A DNA stretch of 64,000 bases from Lactarius indigo (lineage: Eukaryota; Basidiomycota; Agaricomycetes; Russulales; Russulaceae). Within the stretch, counting starts at the first letter, position 1, and every line of letters begins with the position of its first letter. The translations under genes were made by a program, and so were the position numbers. This document shows, piece by piece, positions 1 through 9,090 of this stretch. The DNA lies in NCBI GenBank assembly GCA_025766275.1, contig JAFKAC010000027.1:1-64000 (forward strand), written 5' to 3'. The notes under the pieces were generated by a model. It made no database searches and was not told the origin of the DNA. It was given only the letters and a program-made list of their open reading frames with translations.

Positions 1-1027
1 CGCTTCTTCCAGTGTTGCCCTTCCCGCCTTTCACAGCTGTCCCCGTCGTCGCCTCTTTCAAGTCCCCCATCCTCGTCCCCGTGTAACTTCCGTACGGCCA
101 CCCTTAGAGCCAGAGTCATCGAGCAAGGCTGGCCCCAAGGCTAAGCGTAGGCGCGATCTCAGCCCTCCACGGCGAACTGGGAAACGCTCAAAATCCGACG
201 AGGGTACCAGTGGGACGTCAGTAGGTCCCGATACAGTGAGCGAGAATATTCGCATTTACAGCCTGACCTACTGACCTAATTACTTTGTAGGTTGCCAACC
301 TCCTTCCCCTCGCCCGGCTTTTATGTCTCTCATTCGACCTGGCGCGGCCTCCCAGCCGTGAGTACTGTTCCTTCTCACAGTCGCCATGCGTCACCCCTTT
401 CCAGACCTCAACTCCTGAACCTCCCTCCCCCAAATCGTCGCGTTCCAACACAACGTCACGTGCCAAGGCCTTGTCGACACGGGCAGCCAAAGCCAAGGAC
501 ACCCGTTCCGTGACAACGGACGATGACGTGGCTACTCAGTCGCAACTCAAGTCGCGTTCGGCGAGCCCTGCTGAGGACGACCCCAGGCACAAGAGCCCAA
601 GATGGGGCCCAGGATCCTGGAAAGGCGACCTCGTCGTCTGAGGTATGTCTTCCATTGCCGCCGCATATCGCTGATGATTCATTTATTTTAGGGCTTGGCC
701 GACGACGACGAGTCCCACTCACACTCCAAGACCTTCAGCGTGACGAGCTCATGCAGTGGGTCGATGAGCACGAGATCGAGTTGCAAGGGAAGCGGCCTAC
801 GAGAAGAGGTACGTCGCCTCTCCTCCCCTCCTCCCCTTCCTTCCCCTCTTTGCTAATATGTTTCACAGACCTTATCAAGGCGATTGCGGGAGCGCCAAAG
901 TCGGAACAGCCCTCTAAAGAGGACATCGAGAGCATCGTCAACGAGGTAAGTCACACATATGTCAATATATATTGTGGCTAATGTTCTCCAGCGCAAATCA
1001 AAGCGCAACACAAAGGCTGCTGCATAG
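1..1027 (+). CDS. 3' part of a spliced gene, SAP-like C-terminus
   Basis: The left edge cuts this gene, so its start is not visible. GT..AG introns can be placed at 236-290, 358-404, 643-691, 809-868 and 946-991, all 46-60 bp, and the reading frame closes at TAG 1025-1027. The first exons encode Ser/Lys/Arg-rich, proline-rich sequence typical of a disordered nuclear protein. The last exons read LTLQDLQRDELMQWVDEHEI and then RRDLIKAI, a helix-extended-helix pattern like a SAP DNA-binding motif, followed by a basic tail ending KSKRNTKAA. One problem: in the frame that best suits exon 405-642 a TGA stands just before the 643 donor, so either that splice site is wrong or the gene is damaged. Chromatin or DNA binding is an inference from the SAP-like motif only. 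1028-1136 is presumably 3' UTR. Confidence 0.55.
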
Positions 1028-1136
1028 CGCCATCTTTTAAATAAATCAAAGCTCTCGTATTGTTCGCGGCGGTGGGCCTGTTTCACAAAAAAAATATATC
1101 TTTTTTTGCTGTCGGAATTTCTCGCGTGATTAATGT

Positions 1137-2010
1137 GTGACTTTAAACTGACTCCCAAAGTCAGCTAAAAGTCAGTCTGTAGTCAATAATATTGGTGACT
1201 TTTGTTCGACTTTTGTGTGACTTTTGTGTGACTTTTATGTTGACTGTTAATTGACTTTGAAAGTCAATTAAAAGTCAAACAAAGTCAGTTCTTAGTCAAC
1301 GACTTTTTATTGACTTTTGAATGACTGGAAATTGACTTCCATAGTCAATAAAAAGTCATTGACTTTTTGTTGACTTTTGTGCGACTTTTTTTGTTGACTG
1401 CCAATTGACTTTGAAAAGTCAATTAAAAGTCAAACAAAGTCAGTTCTTAGTCAATGACTTTTTGTTGACTTTTGAATGACTGGAGCTTGACTTCCTTAGT
1501 CAACAAAAAGTCAATGGAAAGTCGCTGTAAGTCAGTGACTTTTCATTGACTTTTTGTTGACTTTTGAATGACTGGAGCTTGACTTCCTTAGTCAACAAAA
1601 AGTCAATGGAAAGTCGCTGTAAGTCAGTGACTTTTCATTGACTTTTTGTTGACTTTGTAATGACTTGTGCTTGACTTCGGCAGTCAGTTCAAAGTCGAAA
1701 AAATAGGACATCAGTCAACAAAAAGTCAATGAAAAGTCAATGACTTACAGTGACTTTTCAATGACTTTTTGTTGACTTTTTAATGACTTGCACTTGACTT
1801 CAGCAGTCAATTCAAAGTCGAAAAAATAGGACATCAGTCAACAAAAAGTCAATGAAAAGTCATTGACTACCAAGTGACTATACATTGACCTTAGACTGAC
1901 TTTTTTGTGACTTTTTCCTGACTTTTGAAGTCGCTAAAATAGGACATCAGTCAAGTGAAAAGTCATTGACTTTGAGCTGACTTTGTGTGACTTTGTGTGA
2001 CTTTTCTTTT
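1137..2010. repeat. TGAC/GTCA minisatellite with alternating orientation
   Basis: About 870 bp made almost only of the words TGACTTTT and its complement AAAAGTCA, switching orientation every few words. A 92-bp unit is tandemly repeated (1474-1565 and 1566-1657), and a longer related unit recurs 123 bp apart (1658 and 1781). One stretch, 1713-1777, is a 27-bp inverted repeat with a single mismatch around an 11-nt loop. No open reading frame of note is present. Confidence 0.85.
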
Positions 2011-2155
2011 TACTGAGTATGAGATGTGCCGCAAGTGTGGAGCGTGAGGCCCCCTCTTCTTTCTTTGTACTCACTTCTGCCCCACAGACGTGACGGGATG
2101 GCCGGAGAATGACCTGGATGCTGACATCTATGACCTTGTTGACCCAGAGTCCTGA
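2011..2155 (+). pseudogene. C-terminal tail of a retroelement ORF3 (zinc-knuckle protein), family C
   Basis: Translation gives YEMCRKCGA, a stop, GPLFFLCTHFCP, then DLDADIYDLVDPES and a stop. This is collinear with the end of ORF3 in element A (CRKCGAHGPFNFLHQHRCP, later DVDNDVYDLMDFEAL), so it is the same protein family with a TGA in place of the His codon. It is followed by a purine tract and an LTR, as expected for the 3' end of a plus-strand LTR retrotransposon whose upstream part is gone. A possible GT..AG pair at 2044-2087 was judged spurious because the homology runs straight through it. Confidence 0.7.
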
Positions 2156-2175
2156 AGTCAAGGCGTCTTCAGGCC

Positions 2176-2189
2176 AAGATGGGGGGTAA
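2176..2189 (+). other. polypurine tract before LTR C1
   Basis: The purine run AAGATGGGGGGTAA directly abuts the TGTTACA start of the LTR, the normal position for plus-strand priming of an LTR retrotransposon. It shows that LTR C1 is a 3' LTR rather than a solo LTR. Confidence 0.6.
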
Positions 2190-2779
2190 TGTTACAATTC
2201 TTCTGGACTCATTCTTTCTTTTCCTTACTACTCTCACCCTGATACTATACAAGCCCTGTATGATTACGTGGACTTTACAATTACCCAGTTCCTATCACGC
2301 ACCTTGCTTATCAACAGACTCTTCTGATAAAGCTTGACATGTGCTAGTTTCCACCTTGTTTCTACTCACACACGACCCTGCATGATACGTCCTTATTCCC
2401 AGTATATCTATGCCTTGTTCCATTTATGTCTGTCCCTTTATCTTCTGATCGGGCGATGGCGCCATCTGTTTACTACAACCATACAACTTGACTTGTATTT
2501 AAGCCTAGTCATACCTAGCTTGTACTGGTAGACTAGACTTCTTGTGTAATACTACACTCGTCTAAATGCAGATCACCTTGAGTGTTCTTCAGAGTCTCCC
2601 TGACCCCTTTATCCTAGCTGGACCTTTGCGTCTTAGCCTCCCTCTATGATCCAAGTGACTTAGGTCCTTGTGATCCTTGTGCATCATCTCTACTGAAGTC
2701 GAGCCTCAGAGCTTGTACTCCTGCAAATCGACTGACTTGGTACAGGTCAGTACCTAACACCCCGGTAGTGGTGGTTACA
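2190..2779 (+). mobile_element. LTR, family C (3' LTR of a relic)
   Basis: A 590-bp LTR starting TGTTACAATTCTTC and ending GTGGTTACA. It shares collinear sequence with LTRs at 29024-29608 (same strand) and 44502-45088 (opposite strand), including a GATGGCGCCATC palindrome (2455-2466), a TATTTAAG box and the segment GGTAGACTAGACTTCTTGTG. No target duplication is visible; the right flank is a 20-bp spacer before another LTR. Confidence 0.8.
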
Positions 2780-2799
2780 CAAGAGTAGGTCTACTCTTA

Positions 2800-3199
2800 T
2801 GTTACAGCTCAGTTTGGGCTGTCAATCTTCTTGGCTTCAAATGAGAACTTCTGTCTGGGAGAAGTTCAGGAGCTCTGCTGGCAAGGATTTGGGCTTAGTG
2901 AGAAGAGGGTTGGGAACTTGCAGGGCAAGGGAAGGAAGTGAAACAAGTAGCTGGATTCAAATGAAGAGTAGACAAGTATCTACGTTGTTACAAGCCTCTA
3001 CTTATACTCCTACAAGACTGGGTTTTTCTAAGCTATTTTCTAACATACATGAGCTGGCAAACCATGAGCTGGCATACAGTGAGTTGCATACTATGAGTCA
3101 TCAAACCTGTGAGCTGGCAGGACTTCTGTTATACAAAGAGAAAGAGCAGATGGAATCCAAATCCTTGAGCTATGACCGTGATGTCACAGAGGTGTGACA
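2800..3199 (+). mobile_element. LTR, family E
   Basis: A 400-bp LTR bounded by TGTTACAGCT and GTGTGACA. The copy at 47613-48015 has the same ends, similar length and recognisable internal blocks (GAGTAGACAAG, then a CTACTTATA box, then ACTGGGTTTT). No target duplication can be matched here (left TCTTA, right GCCTT), so its left neighbour was probably lost or exchanged. It truncates the decayed minus-strand gene to its right. Confidence 0.65.
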
Positions 3200-3214
3200 G
3201 CCTTAGCTTCAGCA

Positions 3215-4807
3215 AGTGGCCGTTTTTCCGCATGGAATCACGCCCCCAAATAGGAAGGTGCCAAGTAAGTCACATTTTTTTCTGTCATCACAAAATGGGC
3301 TTCCCCGAACAATATTCGAGCTCAGTTAAAAAGTAACTTCCTTATTTGTAAACATGAATCTCATATGTTTTTTTTGAGATATTCCATAGCTTAACACAAA
3401 GGTAAGTATATTATTATTATCTAATTAGTCTACATCTCTTTTTTTCTAAGTTGTACAATGGCGCATGAAAACAAGTGGGCATGGTAAATGCACCCGCTTG
3501 GAGTCTCTCCCTCCTCCCTCCTCTCCTCTCCTCTCTGCGTCGCCCGCCCCCTCCCCTTCCCCTGCATTGTGCATGCAGAAAGAGGGCGCACGAAGGTGAG
3601 TCGCCCGCTCCCCTTCCCCCCTCACCTGCGTCGACCACTGCCCCTTTGTGCAGAGGAAAAGGGGTGCAGGGGGGGCACAAGGGTATGCTTACCCCCTCCT
3701 CTACCCCTCCCTTCATGTCCACGCCCCCTTGTCTGCACGGAAAGAGGGCGTACAAAGGCCCGCGCCCCCTTCTCCCCCTTTTCCCCCTATCCGTGCCGCC
3801 CTATTTGCGTGGAAAGGGGCGCACCGCAAAGGTACGTCACCGCCACCTCTTCCCGTTGCCACCCTCCCCACCCTTCCCCCCTGTCCATGCCCCCAGGTTC
3901 GCGTGGAAAGGGGGCACATGAGGGCGCGTTGCCCCACTTGGCTGAGGGAAAGGAGGGCGAACATGGCATTGCCGGCCCCTCGCCCCCACCCCCCCACTTT
4001 CCCCCTGGCTTGCGCCACCCATTCACATGGAAGGGGGGCGCACGAAGGCACATGCCCCCCTTCTCCCTGTTGCACCCTGCCTCCTCTTTCCCTGTGGCCA
4101 TGCCAACCCATTCGCGCAAGAGGGGCCATCGCCCCCCCTTTCCCCATCACCTCCCCCCATGACTGCGCCGCCCCGTTTGCGTGGAAGCGGGGTGCACAAG
4201 GGCACGCCACCACCTCCCTCTCCCCCATCACCTGCTCCTTCCCCATGGCCGCACTGCCTCGTGCACGCAGAAGGGGCACACAAGGGTACACCGCCCCCTC
4301 TCCTGTTGTCACGCCACCCTGTTCGTGCGGAAAGGGGGCACGTGAGGGCAAGCTGATTCGATCCTGTGGGGTGGCGTGTGGAAAGGGAAAGAGGGAAAGG
4401 CACCACCCCTCCACCGGTTGTGTCCCCTTCCCATGCCGCCCCGTTTGCGTGGAGAGGGGCACACAAGGACTAACGGTCCCCGCTTCACCATGTGTCGCGC
4501 AGCAGAAGGGCCTGTGGACTCCAAGCGGGTGCATTTACTGTGCCTGCTTGTTTCGTGTGCCATTGTACGACTTAGAAAAAAAGAGATGTAGACTAATTAG
4601 ATAATAATAATATACTTATCTTTGTGTTAAGCTATGGAATATCTCAAGAAAAACATATGAGATTCATGTTTACAAATAAGGAAGTTACTTTTTTAACTGA
4701 GCTCGAATATTGTTCAGGGAAGCCCATTTTGTGATGACAGAAAAAAATGTGACTTACTTTGCACCTTCCTATTTGGGGGCGTGATTCCCTGTGGAAAAAC
4801 GGCCACT
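3215..4807. mobile_element. hAT-like fold-back element with long terminal inverted repeats
   Basis: Terminal inverted repeats of about 290 bp (3215-3507 and 4515-4807) match closely when one is reverse-complemented. The tips read (C)AGTGGCCG, resembling hAT-superfamily termini, and the flanks carry the same 8-bp sequence CTTCAGCA on both sides, the duplication size typical of hAT insertion. No transposase is encoded, so it is non-autonomous. The interior is the GC-rich minisatellite listed separately. It lies inside the decayed unknown gene that spans 3200-7000. Confidence 0.75.
3540..4495. repeat. GC-rich minisatellite inside the fold-back element
   Basis: Roughly ten degenerate units of about 80-110 bp, each containing a core like GTTTGCGTGGAAAGGGGGCGCACGAAGG followed by a C-rich tract. 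In the quoted core only the order of blocks is conserved. Because it is stop-poor in several frames, it produces large overlapping reading frames on both strands that are not believable genes. Confidence 0.8.
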
Positions 4808-7000
4808 GCTTCAGCACCAACCTCTGGCCAAATCCAGGTGAGTTCAAGGTTGAGGTATTGGTCCCTCGTCCACTTCTGAGCCTCAGCCTCAACAGATGGC
4901 CAGCACTCCTCCAGAGCTTGGCTGACCCACTGTTGGTAGTTTTTCAGAGACATATCCCTTGGCAAACTCATGCTTTTCAGCAATGAGCACTGCAACATTG
5001 TCCCCACAGTGCACCAACATGTAGTCCAGGGAAAGGGAGCACAGTGCCTCAGTCTTAGCCTTAGCGAGCTTATCATCCTTCCACTGGTGCCATTCAGTTT
5101 CCACTTCCTTCAAGGTGGCTGCATCAATAATCGTCACATAGCTCCTCCAAGAAGGCAGCTTTCACCTCAGCTGCTGCAGTCTCATCAAACTCCTTGGTTC
5201 ATTGCACCTTAAAATCATCAGACAGGGCCACAGCCTGGCAGGCCTGCAGGGCCTCATCCTTTAGACAGGGTCCCTCGGCCTCCAGCCACACCAGTAGCAT
5301 GCATAGGGTGGCATCCACCTCCTGGCCCATAAGACCAGAAAGCAACTCATCCTGCCACTCCTTGAATTCAGGCTCCAACTCCTGCCAAATCTGATTTTTA
5401 TAATCAACCACCTCCATCTCCCTGATGTGGGTCCATTTGGATTCCTCATCCATCATCACCTGGTTGCCAGTGGCCATCAGCTCACTGGACAACTGAGCCA
5501 CATGCTCCTTTAGATAGTTGAGCTGTGTTTCTGGAACAGGGAGGGACTCCTCCAGGTGGAAGGTGTTGTTGCATGGATCAATGGGAAATGAACCTTGCTT
5601 GAAAAAGTTTGAACTGTCCAGAATGCTGGTGGTGATGGAGGAGAGCAGAATTGTTGCTCCACAGAACCAAGTGTTTGAAGACAAGGCCCATTTGTCCTGT
5701 TGGGAGGGGGGGCCAGTCCCAAGGGTAAGCACCATGCTGACCAGGTCAAACACATGGGTGAGGTTCTTGCCCCACTCAGCCAGCAGTCCACAGGGAAGGG
5801 GCAGCAAAGGCTCCTGCCACACATAGTAAGCATAGCTGAACTGCTGGGCATTGAGCTCCCACTGGTGGCTTCTTGGCCCATGCCATGAGCATATTGGGTT
5901 GCAGGCTCCTCAGGGATCTGGGAGGCTCAGACTGTGGCAATCTGGTGCAGCACATCCAGGATGGCGTGCACATCTTGCTGGCCTTCTGGTTCCCAGTACG
6001 CATTTGGAGGAGGGGTGGGTGTGGACCCAGTCAGGGTGATGTAGGCACTTGACATGTGTCCAGCACCATCCGTGTGGCCCATGTTGGCAACAGGCACAGA
6101 CGAGGCAGCCACTGCTGGGGGTGCGTTGGGTCCCTCCAAGAAGGAGACCTGTGCAGCAGGCATCAGCATCAGGGTAGAGGAGGAGGTGCTATTGCCATCA
6201 CCAGCTGGTGGATCAGGCACATCACTCACTTCGCAAAAGGAGATAGAGGGGTGGCAGCTCAGGGGGGGAACCACAGAGCCTGTGTGGTGAGACACATGGC
6301 ACAGGGCCCATCCTGCAGCAGCCACCTCTCAGGGCATGATCAACTTGACACTGTCACTGCTGACAGAAATGGGCACCTCACATTGCCCATGCACATCAGT
6401 GGAACCGGAAGAGGAAGCAGGGTCCTTAGGGGCAGCCTGAATCACCTCAGCCAGGGCCAGAGCAAAAGGATGACCACCATTGGCCCACCACACAGAAATA
6501 GCATCACATGCTGAGGCAGCATGAATAGAGTGAAGTTCAAGGTTCTCCCAGAGTTGTGTGAGACATGTTGCAAAGGCATGTTCCACGGCAGCTAGGAGAC
6601 CATCAGACACAGGGTGCTGGATGAGGAATTCAGTTACAGTGACCCTGGGGACATGGTGCATCCAGCACACCAAGTCCCACACAACAGGGTTGCCAATGGT
6701 GTGTGCACTATAGTCCTGTTGGAGATGCTCAATAGACTTAGGTGGTGCCTGGCCACATTCATCCATCCAAAGGCAATGAGCAGCACAGACTTCATGTTTG
6801 AGAAAGGTGTCAGGGGTGGGGGTAGGTGAGGATGCCTGTCAAATGACCAAGACCAGCAGGTCAGGGGAAGGCAAGGGAGGAAGCATAACCTCTGCCTGGT
6901 CACCCAGCAAGAGGAAGGCCCCAGTGAGGATGAGGGCTGGTTTAGGAAGTGGGGCCTGGGATGGTCAAGTCACCAGATGGGGTATTATTAGGGACAGCTG
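4808..7000 (-). pseudogene. decayed gene of unknown function
   Basis: Several long minus-strand reading frames lie end to end: 6766-6329, 6325-5927 and 5822-5199, then 5137-4889 and a segment running to the fold-back element. The first two share one frame and are separated by a single TGA (CCC TGA GAG, which a CpG C-to-T change from CGA would explain). The protein is acidic, rich in Glu, Trp and Pro, with no motif I recognise. It is interrupted by the hAT-like element and cut on the left by LTR E1 and on the right by LTR A1. It could be a transposon passenger or a captured host gene. Confidence 0.4.
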
Positions 7001-7583
7001 TGTTACACCCTAGCAGGGGCGTGGGTTCCTAAAGGTGTCTAATCACACAAGTATCAAGCGAAGACTTCTATTGTCTTATTGCTATGAAATACAAGTGGTG
7101 AAAGTGTGGCACAGGGTGCAGCACTACTCTGTAATGTAGGACTTCCTCGTCTGAAGTGTCTGACACTTCTCTACACTTGATCTTGCTAGTGCACAGAGTA
7201 TAACAGGTGTGACGCGTTGATATAGTTCAACTGCAAAGACTTCGAAGTGTCCTGGTTAGGGACTGAGGTAGGGGATGCACAAGAAGAGGGGAATAAGGCG
7301 AAGTCACACCAAAGTACGGAGGCAAGGTTGCTAGATTGCAAACGAAGCCAAGTCTGGCTTCCTATGGTCTATGGTACAGGTTTATATAGGACAGGGTTCC
7401 AAACAACATGAACACAAGTCCACACAATATCAAAGAGACTAAAATGGAGCAAGCAGGAGTTCGGATCAAAAGAAACAACGCCACTAGTAATAGTAGCTCC
7501 TTTGGTAACAAGGTATAGTACAGAAGGGGAAAGGCAGGGTAGAGACATACTGTGACTGAGGTCCGAAGCATTGGATCATAACA
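7001..7583 (-). repeat. 3' LTR of element A1
   Basis: 583 bp; plus-strand ends are TGTTACACCC and GGATCATAACA. It matches the LTRs at 14381-14909, 17124-17703 and 32842-33421. A TATATAGG-type box lies around 7382-7392. The minus-strand purine run AGAGAGGGGCTCA (7584-7596) next to it is the polypurine tract. Confidence 0.9.
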
Positions 7584-7609
7584 TGAGCCCCTCTCTAAGT
7601 CAACTCTCC

Positions 7610-9090
7610 CTAGAGTGCTTCGAAGTCCATCAGGTCATAGACATCGTTGTCTACATCGTTGGAGGGGGTGCTTTCGCGAGGGAGGGGGCAGCGATGTTGG
7701 TGAAGGAAATTGAAGGGACCATGGGCCCCACACTTGCGACAATTTTCATACTTGGGGCACTTGATTTCTTCGTGGCTGTTGCTGGTAAAACACTTGCCAC
7801 ACCACTGAGTGCGTTCTTCTGGGGCTGGCCAGAGGCACTGATAGGGGAAGTGGTCAGTGCTCGAACACCTCCAGCAAAACTTCTGTTTTTGAGGGCAGGC
7901 GAAGGAGAGGTGGTCTTCAGACTGACACCTGTAACAAAGTCGAATGGTGCCAGTCTCCTTCTTGTTGGCCCTGCGCTTGCGTCTCTTCTTCCTTTCTGCA
8001 GAGGGGCTAGGTCCTTCTGGTTCGTCGTGGAGTCTTGGCATGGAGTGGTAGCGAGGTGGAGCAGGGGCAGGAATGGGGTGAACTCCGAAGGGGTGAGTCT
8101 CTTCTTCAGGAGGAGGAGGGTGTAGTGTGAGCCACCGGTCTGCAATCCGGACATAGGCCTTGTGCTCTTGCAACCTCCTTCAGGTACTGGTTAATTGCAT
8201 GTCCATGTTGAGGAGGTGCCTTTTGAGGGGCTCCATCGTCTTGTACAGGCCTTCAATCTCCTTTCGGAGGGCCTTCTGGTTTCGCAAGAATCGGCGAGTC
8301 CTGGAGATTTCTGCTGTGAGGCAGTCATCTCCCAGGTCTTCTAGGACTTCGTCAACTTGTCTGGCTGTGGGGGAAGCTTTGTCGAAGTTCTGCATCTGAG
8401 CTGGAGTGATGGGGGGAGCTGGATTGTGGGGGTCGTCGTCTCTGGGAAGGAGGAAGAGGGGAGGCCATAGTGAGGGAGGTTCTTGCCCATGGTGCCGATG
8501 ACGTCTTCTTTGTTCTCACTGATCTTGATCCATTTAGCATCCTTTCAGACATACAAGGTTGGGTCAGCATCGTCAGGGATGAGGAAGTGGACATAGCGGC
8601 TGCTCCAAGGGTCATTCAAGAAGAAGGGGTAGCCAGGGTCATCATCTTCTTTAGCAGTGATGTGCATCCTTTCATAGTTAATGGGGAGTGCGTCCATGAT
8701 TGGGTCGTTGGCTATTTCGCTGAGGCGAGCCATGGTCACTCTAGGATCAGGGGGGGAGGTGGTAGGTTGGTGTATCTCAGGAGTAGGGGGAGCTGTGTGT
8801 TCAGGAGGGGGAACACGAAGGGCTATTCCTCCTCCTTCTGTTTCTATGACGCTGGGCATGGTGGGATCGATGGGCTGTGGTTCCTGAATGAGTGAAGGCA
8901 AGGAAGGGGGTTGTGCTGGGAAGGGAGAATAGCCAGAGGAGGGTGTGACAGAGGGTGTTTCGTCAAAGGAGCCTCTTTCCATGGCACAAGCAACAAGGCG
9001 TTCTACAGAGGAGGAGCAAGAGGGCATGGTGAAGAAGCTATGGGGAAGGTGGTTACTGTTCGTATTGTTACTTCCTTTCATTTTAACCAT
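7610..9090 (-). pseudogene. ORF3 of element A: post-integrase zinc-knuckle protein (broken)
   Basis: This frame follows the chromodomain. Its second Met codon overlaps the pol stop (AATGA, near 9079-9082). Segment 9090-8545 is Pro/Ser-rich and then contains PLPINYERMH-like sequence; after one stop and a frame change comes 8395-8180 with GDDCLTAEISRTRRFLRNQK; after another stop 8173-7610 holds a basic KKRRKRR patch and four zinc knuckles (CYRC..H..C, CWRC..H..C, CGKC..H..C, CRKC..H..C), ending DVDNDVYDLMDFEAL. The GDxxLTAE block recurs in ORF3 of element B and the last knuckle plus tail recurs at 2011-2155. Function unknown; nucleic-acid binding is inferred from the knuckles. Confidence 0.7.

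Noticed and set aside
2044..2087. Intron with GT..CAG ends in the family C ORF3 tail
   Set aside because: The translation through it is collinear with ORF3 of element A (GPxxFLxxHxCP), so it is coding sequence with a stop.
3475..4604. Large overlapping reading frames on both strands (up to about 318 codons)
   Set aside because: They lie in a GC-rich minisatellite with few stops in any frame; sequences are low-complexity and frames on opposite strands overlap fully.
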